Shown here piece by piece: positions 22,231 through 33,577 of a DNA stretch of 64,000 nt. Origin of the DNA: Pyropia yezoensis (Eukaryota > Rhodophyta > Bangiophyceae > Bangiales > Bangiaceae); the NCBI GenBank assembly GCA_009829735.1, contig CM020619.1:33892283-33956282 (forward strand), read 5' to 3'. Position numbers and translations under genes: made by a program. The stretch's first letter is position 1. Every line of letters begins with the position of its first letter. The notes under the pieces were generated by a model that did not search any database, was not told the origin of the DNA, and was given only the letters and a program-made list of their open reading frames with translations.

Positions 22231-23750
22231 GCACTGGGGAAAAAAAAAGAGGAAAAAGTAGAAGAGTCTGCGGGCGCGTGGCCGTTGCCGCCCCCACGCA
22301 CGGGCAGAGGGGGTCGGACGTTGCCGTCAGCGGCCAGCGGGCGGTCTCTGCTGGTGGGAGGGCGCGGCCCGCTCGCGGGCAAAGCAGACCCCCCTCTCCC
22401 TCGCTCTCTCCGTCCCTCCGCTCCCGCTGGCTCGCGCCCTTGGTGCTGCGAGCGCGATGCCAACCGGCTGGGGCACGGGGCGCACCCTCGTCGACCCCAC
22501 CACCGCGCCTATTTTTTTTCGAATCCACCCGCCATCGAGACTGAGATTTCCTTTTGACAAGGTCTGTCCACCCTCCTCGTGTCTGTGGCGGACAGCGGGT
22601 GGATTCCCTGCCAGCTGGCCAGTTGCGCCCGTGTCCTGCAGGCCAGCTGGTCAGTTGCGCCCGTGTCCTGTGGGGAATGGGGACACCTGGACCAATCAGC
22701 AGGCCGGCCTATCTCGCTAGCGGGGGGAACCCCCAAACGGAGGGTCCACAGTGGTTGGGGAGCATTCGGAGAGAGGAACAGAATACAGGACATACAGATC
22801 ATCGTGTGATGCCCGCGGCCGCTCAAGCCCTGTTGTCAACACACGCACCTGGGCTCAAACCAGGTGTAGGGAAGTCGGACGGGCTCTCACCTCCGTCTCT
22901 TGCCCCCGCGGTCTCGGTTGGTGTGGTGGTGTTGATGGCCCGTTGGGCTTCCCCCCTAGGGCCGAGCGGCTCACACCCCCGTTCCAGCTCGCGAGATGAT
23001 TCAGCGTCCGTTGAAGGCCTACGCTGCCGGCCGGCTTGAGACACGCAGCGAAACCCCCCCCCCCGGCGTGCCGACGGCTGGGTATAGGGTGCGGGCGGCG
23101 CCAGCGGCGCGTCGCCAGCAGAACGTCCCGGAGAGCTGTTGTTTTCTGTGCCCCCCCCCCCGGACGACGAGCTCCCTTCTTAACCCATGCGCGCAGACAC
23201 CGCCCCCGCGCCTGTGCACATGCGCGCGCGGTTGCCGCGACGAGGCGCCAGGCTCGCGCGCACGCCCATTGCCGCCGCGGTTTCACCGGTTCCCCCCCCT
23301 CCCCCCCCCCCCCCCCCCCCCCCGCTCCCTCCCCACCCTTTTTGTGCGAACGCAAGGACGTCTCCATACCACCCCACCGGCTGGCTCGACGGCGTCTACC
23401 TTTTTTTGTGTCGACGGGTGCTTGCCGCCCCCATTCCCCCCCGCCGTGCTGCCGTTGCCGGCTACTCCTGCTTTGGTGGTGGTGGTGGTGGTGAGGCACC
23501 TTCCGCCTCCTCCCCCTTCACGTCAGTGTGGGTGCGGGCCTTGCCCGCGGTCGACGCTCCACGCGTGTGGGGCGGCGGCGGCCTCTGGCGGGCGCCGCCC
23601 GCCACCGACGGTCGTGACGTCCACCACCCGCGCTTTCGTGGACCGCCGCTCTGCTTGGTTCCCGTGTGGACCGTGTGGTGGTTTGGGCCCGGGGGTCCCC
23701 ACCGGCGGCACGGCGAGCCTGTGCAGGCGTGTGGGGGGGAGCCGCAGCCG
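22231..23750. other. Upstream flank of ankyrin copy 2
   Basis: It matches 9.28-10.74 kb in order and orientation, including the CACCTGGACCAATCAGCAGG block near 22682 and the GACGAGCTCCC block near 23165. It is probably the shared promoter and 5' UTR region of the two ankyrin paralogues. C runs near 23295-23322 interrupt it. No separate gene is supported. Confidence 0.45.
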
Positions 23751-26700
23751 ATGGCGGCTGCGCCGGCTGAGCCGACGGGGCCGCCGGCGTCCGATCCCGC
23801 GGCGGTGCCCGCATCGGGGGTGGACGCGCCGCTGGGGAGGCAGCCCCGGTCGCCGCCCTGGTACGCGCCTTCGGAGCGACCGCTGCCGCTGTTGCACGAG
23901 GCTGCCTGGAGCGGCGGCGTGGCGGTCGTGAGGGCGCTCCTGCACGCAGGCGCGGACCCGAAAGCGACCAATGAGCAGGGCGACACGGCCCTGCACTGGG
24001 CGGCGGCTGCTGGGGACGTTGCATCGGTTCGTGCGCTGGTGGCGGCAGGCGCGAGCGTGGCCGCCGCGTCCACGTGGTCTAACCCAAAGTTTTTTGGGCC
24101 AGCGCACTATGGTGGCTTCTTGGCTCTTCACTGGGCGGCCAGCAGCGGAGACGTGCCGACGATAGTGGCACTCTTGGAGGGTGGCACGCCTGCGGACGCT
24201 TCCACAGATAGTGGGTTCACCGCCCTGCACTTTGCAGCTGTAGGTGGCGACGCGGCAGCCATCCAGTCGATGCTCGATGCGGGGGCGGACGTCGCGGCCT
24301 GCACCACTATTGGGGAAGCGCCATTGCACTTTGCGGCATACAGCGGGAGTGTGGCAGCAGTACATGCTTTGTTGTCTGCCGGCGCGAATGTGGGCGCGTG
24401 TACCATACACGGGCTGACCGCGCTGCACATGGCGGGCAGGGGTGACAGTGGTGGGATTGTTCGGGCTCTGTTGGGCGCGGGAGCCTCCGTGGAGTCGACA
24501 ACCACCGGATTCACGCCTTTTCTATACTCTCCGTACACGGAATCAATGCTCGCTGCCCACCAGGTTTACACCCGTGCAAAATGTGTCTCTGGCATCACGC
24601 CCCTCCACTGTGCCTCGGGCTGTGGCAATACCGCCGCTGTACAGAGGCTGCTAGAGGCGGGCGCCATGGTGGGGGCTGCGACCAGCAACGGTGGGACGGC
24701 GCTGCACGAGGCGGGGTGCAGTGGCAGCGCCGCCGCGGTACAGACGCTGCTGGACGCGGGCGCCATTGTGGGGACTGCGGACAAGAACGGGCGGACGGCG
24801 CTGCACGAGGCGGGGCGCAGTGGCAGCGCCGCCGCAGTGCAGACTCTGCTGGACGCGGGCGCCATTGTGGGGACTGCGGACAAGAACGGGCGAACGGCGC
24901 TGCACAAGGCTGGGTGCAGTGGCAGCGCCGCCGCGGTGCAGACGCTGCTGGACGCGGGCGCCATGGTGGGGACTGCGGACAAGCTCGGGCAGACGGCGCT
25001 GCACGAGGCGGGGCGCAGTGGCAGCGCCGCCACGGTGCAGACGCTGCTGGACGCGGGCGCCATGGTGGGGGCTGCGGACGAGGACGGGCAGACGGCGCTG
25101 CACGAGGCGGGGCGCAGTGGCAGCGCCGCCACGGTACAGACGCTGCTGGACGCGGGCGCCATGGTGGGGGCTGCGGACGAGGACGGGCGGACGGCGCTGC
25201 ACGAGGCGGGGCGCAGTGGCAGCGCCGCCACGGTACAGACGCTGCTGGACGCGGGCGCCATGGTGGGGGCTGCGGACGAGGACGGGCAGACGGCGCTGCA
25301 CAAGGCGGGGGGCAGTGGGAGCGCCGCCGCGGTGCAGACGCTGCTGGACGCGGGCGCCATTGTGGGGGCTGCGGACGAGGACGGGCAGACGGCGCTGCAC
25401 GAGGCTGGGTGCAGTGGCAGCGCCGCCGCGGTGCAGACGCTGCTGGACGCGGGCGCCATGGTGGGGGCTGCGACCAGCAACGGTGGGACGGCGCTGCACG
25501 AGGCGGGGCGCAGTGGCAGCGCCGCCGCGGTACAGACGCTGCTGGACGCGGGCGCCATTGTGGGGACTGCGGACAAGAACGGGCGGACGGCGCTGCACGC
25601 GGCGGGGTACAGTGGCTGCGCCGCCGCGGTGCAGACGCTGCTGGACGCGGGCGCCATGGTGGGGACTGCGACCAGCAACGGTGGGACGGCGCTGCACGAG
25701 GCGGGGTGCAGTGGCAGCGCCGCCGCGGTACAGACGCTGCTGGACGCGGGCGCCATGGTGGGGGATGCGGACGTGGACGGGCGGACGGCGCTGCACGAGG
25801 CGGGGCGCAGTGGCATCGACGCCGCGGTGCACACGCTGCTGGACGCGGGCGCCATTGTGGGGGCTGCGGACGAGGACGGGCGGACGGCGCTGCACGAGGC
25901 GGGGCGCAGTGGCAGCGCCGCCGCGGTGCAGACGCTGCTGGACGCGGGCGCCATGGTGGGGACTGCGGACAAGCTCGGGCCCACGGCGCTACACAAGGCG
26001 GGGGGCAGTGGGAGCGCCGCCGCGGTGCAGACGCTGCTGGACGCGGGCGCCATGGTGGGGGCTGCCACGAACAAAGGGAGGACAGCGCTGCACGAAGCGG
26101 CGTCGGTTCCTTGGGGCCTTTGCGCGCTTGCTTCGCTGTGTGAAGCAGGCGCGAGCTGTGAAGCTCGGGATGACCTTGGTCGGGCGCCGCTTCATTTGGC
26201 TGCTGAGGTCGGCAAGACGTTGGTCGTCGCCGCTCTTGTCTCGTACATTTCTTGCGTACCAAGTGGCGTCGATGGCGGCAGTCCTGCCAAGGCGCCCCAT
26301 GCTATGGCACTGGACTGTGCGACCCAGCCATCCGGCGTTGGTGTGAATGCCGTAGACAACGATGGGCAGACGCCGCTTCACTACGCCGCCTTTAAGGGGC
26401 ATACAGACGTGGTGACCCTGCTTCTCCACCACGGAGCTCACCCTGCGGCGGTGAACGTTTTGGGCCTAACGCCCCTCTACATTGCTGCCTCACTCGGCCA
26501 CGAGGCCATTGTGGACCAACTGGGCCCTGAGCAGCCTGCAAAGGCGGTGAGCACGCCCCTCCACGGCGCGGCCCAGTACGGGCGGGTGGCACTGTTTGAC
26601 AAGCCGCAGCTGCTTCCTTTCTTGTCGGACGAGGACGCGACGGGCAACACGGCGCTGCACCTGGCCGCCAGCGTAGTCGACGCTGCCGCTGTGAGTGCAC

Positions 26701-27191
26701 TCGTGCGCCTCGGGGCCGACGTGCACCGGCGCAACGAGGACGGCGACGCTCCCCTGGACGGGGCGGTGGCGTGGCTGGACCGCCAATTGCAAAACGCCGA
26801 GAACGACAACACCCTGCCGTCGGTGCGCAAAGACGTTGTCCGCCGCCTGCGTGGCGCGGCGACCGGCCAGCTGGTGGTGCAGGGGCAGCGGGGCACGCCA
26901 ATCGACCTGCCGGGCGTGCCGGAGCGGGTGTGCCGCAAGCTCGAGGACTTTCGGGCGGTGGTCCTGTGCTTCTTGACTGCCGGCGTGCACGTGCGCGGCC
27001 TGGGCGGTAACGGACTGCTGCGCCACACGGGCGCGCGGCGGCTGTGCCTGCGCATCATCCGGGGGGCGGACGGGTTTGGGCCGCGGCAGTTTGCCCGCCT
27101 GGCCATCACTGGGCGGGTGGAGCGGGCGGCGGCCGATGAGGAGCGGCCGAGCGGGCGGCGTCGGCGTTTGCGCGCCGGCCGAGCTCCTTGA
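23751..27191 (+). CDS. Ankyrin-repeat protein, copy 2 (1146 aa)
   Basis: This is the paralogue of the 10745-13294 gene, with the same start context (MetAlaAlaAlaProAlaGlu) and a nearly identical C-terminal tail of about 120 residues. The N-terminal divergent ankyrins are followed by fourteen near-identical 33-residue repeats (core TALHEAGRSGSAAAVQTLLD) in place of five. It is exactly 297 residues (nine repeats) longer than copy 1. Variation inside units is concentrated at a few positions: AlaGlyArg/Cys/Gly after TALHE, and Ala-Ala-Asp/Thr-Ala-Asp in the loop, where ankyrin ligand-contact residues usually lie. No catalytic domain is seen. It is convergent with the minus-strand locus downstream. 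Confidence 0.87.
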   Translation: MAAAPAEPTGPPASDPAAVPASGVDAPLGRQPRSPPWYAPSERPLPLLHEAAWSGGVAVVRALLHAGADPKATNEQGDTALHWAAAAGDVASVRALVAAGASVAAASTWSNPKFFGPAHYGGFLALHWAASSGDVPTIVALLEGGTPADASTDSGFTALHFAAVGGDAAAIQSMLDAGADVAACTTIGEAPLHFAAYSGSVAAVHALLSAGANVGACTIHGLTALHMAGRGDSGGIVRALLGAGASVESTTTGFTPFLYSPYTESMLAAHQVYTRAKCVSGITPLHCASGCGNTAAVQRLLEAGAMVGAATSNGGTALHEAGCSGSAAAVQTLLDAGAIVGTADKNGRTALHEAGRSGSAAAVQTLLDAGAIVGTADKNGRTALHKAGCSGSAAAVQTLLDAGAMVGTADKLGQTALHEAGRSGSAATVQTLLDAGAMVGAADEDGQTALHEAGRSGSAATVQTLLDAGAMVGAADEDGRTALHEAGRSGSAATVQTLLDAGAMVGAADEDGQTALHKAGGSGSAAAVQTLLDAGAIVGAADEDGQTALHEAGCSGSAAAVQTLLDAGAMVGAATSNGGTALHEAGRSGSAAAVQTLLDAGAIVGTADKNGRTALHAAGYSGCAAAVQTLLDAGAMVGTATSNGGTALHEAGCSGSAAAVQTLLDAGAMVGDADVDGRTALHEAGRSGIDAAVHTLLDAGAIVGAADEDGRTALHEAGRSGSAAAVQTLLDAGAMVGTADKLGPTALHKAGGSGSAAAVQTLLDAGAMVGAATNKGRTALHEAASVPWGLCALASLCEAGASCEARDDLGRAPLHLAAEVGKTLVVAALVSYISCVPSGVDGGSPAKAPHAMALDCATQPSGVGVNAVDNDGQTPLHYAAFKGHTDVVTLLLHHGAHPAAVNVLGLTPLYIAASLGHEAIVDQLGPEQPAKAVSTPLHGAAQYGRVALFDKPQLLPFLSDEDATGNTALHLAASVVDAAAVSALVRLGADVHRRNEDGDAPLDGAVAWLDRQLQNAENDNTLPSVRKDVVRRLRGAATGQLVVQGQRGTPIDLPGVPERVCRKLEDFRAVVLCFLTAGVHVRGLGGNGLLRHTGARRLCLRIIRGADGFGPRQFARLAITGRVERAAADEERPSGRRRRLRAGRAP
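24664..26085 (+). repeat. 99-base tandem repeat array (fourteen ankyrin units), copy 2
   Basis: Fourteen in-frame units of 99 bases each encode one ankyrin repeat. Two alternating loop types recur, GCGGACGAGGACGGG and GCGACCAGCAACGGT or GCGGACAAGAACGGG. The arrangement suggests block duplication or unequal exchange, not single-unit slippage. Confidence 0.88.
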
Positions 27192-30100
27192 GGGGGCGCA
27201 GGCCGTTGGGTTCCCCACGTGCGTGACCGGCACGAAAATGTTTTTTTTTCTTTTTGTTGACGGCAGCCGCTCGCAACGCGGCACGGTACCCACGACCGAT
27301 CCCCCTGCACGAACAAAACTGGCCGGCTGGGTGCGCCGTCCACCGCTCAAACTCCCCCGTGCCCCCACATTCCCCGCCCGTCCCGCGGTTCGACTCTCGC
27401 CCATGTCCAGTGGAACTGGTCCGGGCGGCAGCAGCAGCCACCACGGTCAACACGGTCACCACCCCTACCAAAAATGACTCGCCGCCCCCCCTCCCCCCCC
27501 CCCCGCATCGCCCCTCTCCAAATACCCGACACGCAGCGGCTGCGGTAGCCAGACCACCGTAAGCAGGACAACCTACCGCGCAGTGTGCCGCCAACGCAAC
27601 TGCTGCTGGCAGACAGCCGTTGACAATGGCTAGCCCCTCCGCCTTCCCCCCGCTCCGGCACTCCCACCGCTGCTGTCAAAACCAAAAAGGGTCGGGCGGG
27701 CGGGCCGGGTGGCCACGCCGCCCCATCCCATTGCCCACGCCTTGCCTTCACCCACCCTCGCGCAGCCAAGGGAGCGACCTTGACGGTGGGCCGAGGCCGC
27801 CGTGGACGCGTGGGTGCCCCTCGGTGGTACATCACCGCTCGCGCTCCGAGAGAGAGGCCCAGGATGGCCGTGGCAGCGTCTGTGCCGCGCAGGCGGGGGT
27901 GCTCCTGAGGGGTGGGGCGGAACGGCGCCCAGCCGCCTCGCCGCACGGCGGAAGGAGGGCCAGTAACGCCACGAAGTGACCGCTGCGGCGGCCCCCGTCC
28001 GACCACCCGCCCGCAAGGACGGCCGTGCACGGCCGGCGCGCACGCCCCGAAAACGCTCCCCACCACACCCAGCAGCCGGCAGGAGGAGGCCCGCGTCGGG
28101 CGCGACGGGGAGGCGGTGGTGCGCACGCATTGGCGGCGGCGACACCCAACGTCACCCAACCGACCTTGCCAATACGAACGGGGCGGTGCGCGCGGCGCTG
28201 GCCGCGGCACGCCAAACGGGGCACTGGCAGACCAGAAAGGAAACGCAGCCGCGCTCACACACAACAGCCGCCCGGATGGCGACGAGCACATACGCCAACG
28301 GCCTCGTCGTGCCACAGGCGGATCCGCCGGCCGCCCTCATGGCCGTCTTGACAGGCGCGGCCGTGACGGTGGCCACATCCGCCGCCCCCCTCAGCAAGTG
28401 CGCGCACCTTACAGAGGAAGACCACTTGATGGAAAAAAGAGGGTGTCGAGAAGAGAACGAGGGGGCGGAACAGAGGGCGTGCGCGATCATCGGCCAAAAG
28501 CGCGCCAAGAAGCGCCACCACCTGCCGCAGCAGCCGCCGACGCGGCGCCCAGAAGTACGAGGACAAGAGACAAAATGAAGTGAGGGCGAGAGGGGTGGCC
28601 CCCTCAGCGGTGGTAGCAGTGGCGGCCACAGCGGCAGTGGCGGCAAGCGGGCGGTGAACATAGGCAACAGTGGCAGCGGCGCTGCCCGCCTGCGCCGCAC
28701 GGATGGATGCTGACCGCGGTGGGGGCGGTGGCAACAAGCGGAGTGCGCCGCCGCTGCCGCCGCCGCCGCCACCGTGACGGGCGAGCATGCAGTGCTGCTG
28801 GTCGCCGCGCAGCGCTTCATCCCCCCCCCCCTCTTCCATGAACCGCCACCGCACCGTCGGCGGCGGAAAGGGAGCCTCTGGCGGAAGAGCCCAAGTAACG
28901 CAAGGGCAAGCAGACAACCCATCGGTGACTTCGCCGTCATCATCCACCGCGTCAAGGGCAAAACTTGAGAGAAACCGAATTGGTCGCCGCGCCCCCGCCG
29001 CAAACGCCGCCCCCGACGCAACCACCGCCGCCGCCGTCGCCACCAATGCCGTCCGACAGAGCGTCCCGACCGTAAACCGCCCCGGGCCACCGAAGGGCAA
29101 CCAGCAGGTCAATACCTCGGGCGGCAGTGGACCATACACAACTTCCCGTCGCGTGGGTGGACGACGCGCATCCAACGCAAGGAGGTGACGGCCAGAGAGG
29201 TCACCCCGCGGGCGGTGATAATAAGGCGCGCACCGCCATCGCTGACGCGCCCGTCACCGAGGCAACCGACGCGCAGCCAATCCTGCAAGCCTGCAGTACA
29301 AAAACGACGGCATTGCCGAAGAGGCCCGGCACGTACAGAGGCTGGAATGTAGTCGACGGTATACCTTTCCTTACCATCCATGGCAGCAGCGTGCCCACCC
29401 GGGCAAGCAACATTCTTGCACGCGCCGACGTCGACAAAAACAACAGCGCGCGGTCGGTAGGGTGATAAACGATACCCAACCATCATCACCACAAGAACTT
29501 GTGACCGTACATCGCCGCTCGTCATTTGACGCAGCCGTCGAAGAGGCAGCCATGGCCAGAAGAGGAGGCCGACGAGACCTCGACATGCATGTGCCGCACG
29601 GGGCGCCGGGCCCACCGGCAGCAGACAGAGCCCAGAAAAAAACCCCAGACTGGGACGACCCGGGCCACAAGTTTAGAGGTACGGAATACGCCCGGCGCAT
29701 GAGAGGCCATGCACAACTGGCAAGGGGAAAGATGGGTGCGGTACGAGTCCCCGCTAGCCGTGGGGCGTGGTCGAACGTCGCGGAAGCCACAGCCCCCCCC
29801 TCCCACGCGCAGCGCGCACCACGAGGGAGTGGAGGCGGTAGAGACTGCGGCAGCGAATTGCATCGCAAGGCCGCCGCTGCCGCCGATTTGGAGGGCATCA
29901 GCGGCTGCACCCGCGCGCCCGACGGCGACGGTCACCACCGCAATCGTCAACGAGCAGAAGATGCTAAGAGTGGCTGGGTTCTTCAGTGAGCCCGCGCAAC
30001 CGCTGACTGCCATGCTAGAGGCGCAACGAGGATGAGGTCGGGAAAGAGGGGCAGGTCCACGTGGTCTGCGACGGCATGGACGGGCTGGTGACGCGCATCA

Positions 30101-31042
30101 GCGCCCCGACGTAGGCGTCTGACGGCCGCAGCGGTTACAAGCAGCTGCGACTCCACGTCCACTGCGCCAGTCGCGCCCAGCGGGCCAGCCACACCCGCGA
30201 CGGCCGCGTGATGGCGACAGGATTGAGGGTGGCCAGCGAGCGGGCGCCCGCGATGCCCCAAGACGGCATGCCATCCACCACCGCCCCATTGGCGAGGAGG
30301 CCTCCCCAGCCGACCGCTAAGGCACCGTCCGCATGGTCAACCAAAAGCTCCCACAGCGGCGCCTCGGCCCCGCGAGGTACTGCCACGTCAATGGCATTGC
30401 CCAGCCCGAGGCGACATTAGCCGGTGGCACCCGGCAGCGTCCCACGCCCCCGCGTGCACCCGCAGGGGTGGTGACAGGGGCCACCGCGTCTAGCGCACGG
30501 CCATGTTCATGGCGGCCACGGTCGCTCGGCCCGTTAACGCCAGAAAAGGCGAGCGTCGGCCTTTCCCACCCTCGACGGTGTCGTCGCCAGCAACAGCACC
30601 GCCGCCGACTGCAATTCCGCGTTTGACCAGTCAGCGCGGGTAGGGCGGATAAGAAGGTGGTGAAAGACTACCAGGTGCAGCACGACGGCGGTCGGGGAGG
30701 GAGGCCGCCGTGGCCAACGGGGGGGGGGGGCAGCCGCAGCCGCCGCGGCTTGGATGCTCACCACACCAGCCCGTCGAGCGAAGCGCGTCAGCGCACGACT
30801 CCCACCGCCACCGCCATCATCATTGCAGCAACCACCGCCGGGACCGCCACCAGTCGATGCAGGCGTCGCCGTCGTCCAGACTCTGGGACGCAGAGCCGCA
30901 ACCAGCACGAAGACGACACCGCCACGTCCGCGACCACACCGCCACCTGGCTGTGGAGAGCCGACCCCCGCACGAAGCAGCGCGGCCGCGCAGCTAACGTG
31001 GGTGACTGATGCCGTATGTACTTGCCGTTCATTTGTCAACAT
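27192..31042 (-). CDS. Probable multi-exon or decayed membrane-protein gene, copy 2
   Basis: This is the counterpart of the 13295-18204 locus. From the ATG at 31042 a frame reads through AAALLRAG and a hydrophobic stretch LVAVPAVVAAMMMAVAVGVV (about 30.8 kb). A GTGAGC donor near 30.755 kb matches copy 1. Conserved blocks follow: LALTGRATVAAMNMA near 30.53 kb, LLVDHADGALAVGWGGLLANG near 30.3 kb, TLSIFCSLTIAVVTVAV near 29.96 kb, and FLVGVVTVLTVVAAAAA near 27.47 kb. The ankyrin-like exon and minisatellite of copy 1 are missing here. Stops between blocks mean introns or decay. The product is unknown but probably membrane-bound. Confidence 0.35.
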
Positions 31043-32740
31043 CGATTGAGCCAAGCTTGAAAACTGACACAAAGAATGCGTAGGAAAAGCACAACAATCT
31101 TGAAGCAACGGCCAGAAAGACACGGCAGTAGTGGCACACACGCCGTCAAAAGACGTCGTTGTCGGAGACGGCGGAAGGGGTCGTCTCCAATGCCGGGAAT
31201 GGGGGGAAAAGCAACCCAGGCCAGGTCGCTCCCCATGACCGGCCGCGGGGGTGCAGCCCTGAGGCAGCGGCCGCAGGGCCGTGTCACCAGCCTGATCAGT
31301 CGTTGGCTGTAACACTGGGCAGCGCTTCCAAGTGCGCCCTTTTACACCATGCGTCGGTAAGAGACAGAGTCAGAGAAGAGCGTGAGCCAACAGCGTCGGC
31401 CAAGGCATTGTTTCGCGGTTCTTGTGGGTTGCTGCCGCATGGACTCCGCAGTCTGCTCCGCGTGGACGCACACCCCGCATCGTTGCCCTTCAGCAGTCAC
31501 CTCCAGGCCGAGACCGCTCCGTACATGGGAATCCGATTCATCTGTGCCTGGCTGGGAGCGGGGAGAAGGGAGCATAGCGCGGCGCCCCAGCTTTGCCCCT
31601 CAAAGTCTTTCCTGGTCATGAGGATGGGCCTGTGGTATGTACCTGGCTGCCTCCCGCCCCACACCGCCGGGGCGGTACCAGCGCTAGAAAGGAAGGCACA
31701 TCCTGTCAGTGAGCGAGCGGGCGTCTCGCGCACTACCCACCGGCTGGGTGGGCTCCCCAGCTTGCGGCCATCCCCACCAGCCACTCAGCGGGCGGCCGGA
31801 AACCGCTCTCCCAAGCTTCGCCCCCTTGCCCTCCACCCCCTGCAATCTCCGCCAGCCCGGCGTCCGTCACGCGCCCTGCGGGCGGTGCACCTGGGGTGCG
31901 GCGCGGCCGCTGCCACTGCCTTTGACAGCCACGGTGACAGGTGGCGGCGGAGTTGGCGGCGGCAGCGGCAGCGGCAGCGGCGGCTGCAGCGGGTGGTTGC
32001 CCAAGTCGCCCAAGTGGCTGCTCTCCATGCTTGTCCCCTCGACCCCCGCGAGGCTGCGGGCCACTCGCCTCTGCTTGTCTCGACCACCGATGCGGACCAC
32101 GTCTGGATGGTCATCACGGACGGGCCACCCTCTGCGGGCGTCTACTGGGGGCGCGTGCTCGCGGGTGCGCCCAAAGAGGACGGGCGGCTGCAGCGGCGCG
32201 GCGGGCGGGGGCGGCGGCGACGGCGTTGACGATGGTGGCGGCGGCAACAGCGCCGTCCCTCCCCGTCCTCCCCAGCCCATGTGCGGTCCGGCGGCCTGTG
32301 CACCACGTGACCGCACAACTTGGACCCCGGACGGCGACAGCGGCTTCCTTCAACAAGCTGCCCCCCACCGCAAAGGCGACCCTAGGGGTCGCCTTCATTT
32401 GAAGGACGGCGAGAAAGCGCTTATGTCGGTGAACGCAACACAATGAAATGATGGGCGGGGGGAGTGTGACTGTGTCGGGTCGCGCACTGCAGTGACAGCG
32501 AACGGTACCCCGGTAGACACGCCCGTGGGCGAGCGGACCTCCCAATGAAAGTGGCAGTGGCCAGCGCCCAGCCGTTCTTCAACACACCTTCGCTGCCCCC
32601 AACACCACACCGCCGTCGCCCCCGTCTGCTGGTGGCAACGCGTAATTAGAGCTGCCCCTCCCCCCCCCCCCTCACACTCCAGCCGCGCCCCCTTCTCTTC
32701 TTCCGCCCCCGCCCCCCCCCCCACGCCCTCTCTTCCCAGC
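31043..32740. other. Right part of duplicated module, copy 2
   Basis: It is collinear with 18.2-19.97 kb up to about 32.35 kb. The section near 31.02-31.15 kb is AT-richer than its surroundings and may be the promoter of the minus-strand locus. The final 350 bases are a plain spacer before the 3' end of the NTF2-like gene. No gene is supported. Confidence 0.4.
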
Positions 32741-33577
32741 TCAGTCGCGCTTGAACGGCAGATCCTTCTCGTCAAAGGTGGCCACCTCCCGCACCAGGTG
32801 GCGGCCGGCCGTGCCAAACGCGGACGCCCCTTCGTACGGCTTGGTCAGCGCGCGGGACGTGAAGCGCCAGCGCACAAACAGTGTCGAGCCGAGGCGGTGG
32901 GCGGAGAGGGTCGAAAAGTGGAAGGGCGCCACCGCCCGCGGGCCCCGCCGGTCGCAGAGGCCCTTGTACACAGCCTCGACTTCGTCGCGGCCGCGGGCCT
33001 CGTCGCCATTGGGAAAGAAAAAGTGCACCGACGGCCTGCGTGGCGGACGGGGTCAGGGGGGGTGCCCAGTCCGGTATCCGAATACGGCAGGGGCCGGGGG
33101 GGGAGGGAGGGAAGGGGCGAGGGCGGAGGGCAAGCGCACGGAGGGCGTTGAGAAAGGAAGGCGAGGGTGCAAAAACAGCAACAAAAGAATAGGGACGGAC
33201 GGCTCCGGCCGGCGCATCCATCGAGTCAGGGCCTGCCCTGCTCGCAGATGCACGCTCCTCAGAGATAGCGCTGTCAACGCCAGTATCCAGACAATCCCAA
33301 TACTCTCCACCATCTTCCCTTCCCCCTCTGGACCCCTTTCCCCGTTTCCCTCGTCCCACCCCGCACACCCCCCCCCACTAACTTACGGGTGCTGGGCCAT
33401 CAGGCGGCGCAAGTCACACCGGTTGAGCGCGTCCGTGTGCTCGGCGACTACCTGCCACACCAGCCGCTCCCGCGCGATGCGGTCGCGGTCCGACTCGCGG
33501 GCGTCGGCAGCAGCCACCACCGCCGCCACCGTGGCCGCCACCACCAGGATCACCCGCAGGGCGACAACGCGCGCCAT
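32741..33577 (-). CDS. Small secreted NTF2/SnoaL-like protein, two exons
   Basis: Exon 1 spans 33577-33387, the intron 33386-33036 and exon 2 33035-32741. The donor reads CACCC|GTAAGT and the acceptor CACGCAG|GCC. Joining them preserves frame and gives 161 aa. Residues 1-24 (MetAlaArgValVal, then an Ala/Val-rich core) look like a signal peptide. Around residues 30-60 is a helix ending in DLRRLMAQHP. Exon 2 gives VHFFFPNGDEARGRDEVEAVY, the strand and GR-x-E-x-x-x-x-Y helix pattern of the NTF2-like/SnoaL fold. Strands follow (LFVRWRFTSRAL). The fold is used by binding proteins and small enzymes, and no catalytic residue can be assigned. The acidic C-terminus is FDEKDLPFKRD. This is the only intron in the window that I can place with confidence. 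Confidence 0.7.

Noticed and set aside
24664-26085. Regular repeats as a CRISPR array
   Set aside because: Units are 99 bases, contiguous, in frame and protein-coding, in a eukaryotic genome.
24566-26143. Long open frames on the other frames and strand across the ankyrin array
   Set aside because: They are shadows of a 99-base repeat whose length is a multiple of three, so any stop-free frame stays open across the array. The plus-strand ankyrin frame explains the sequence.
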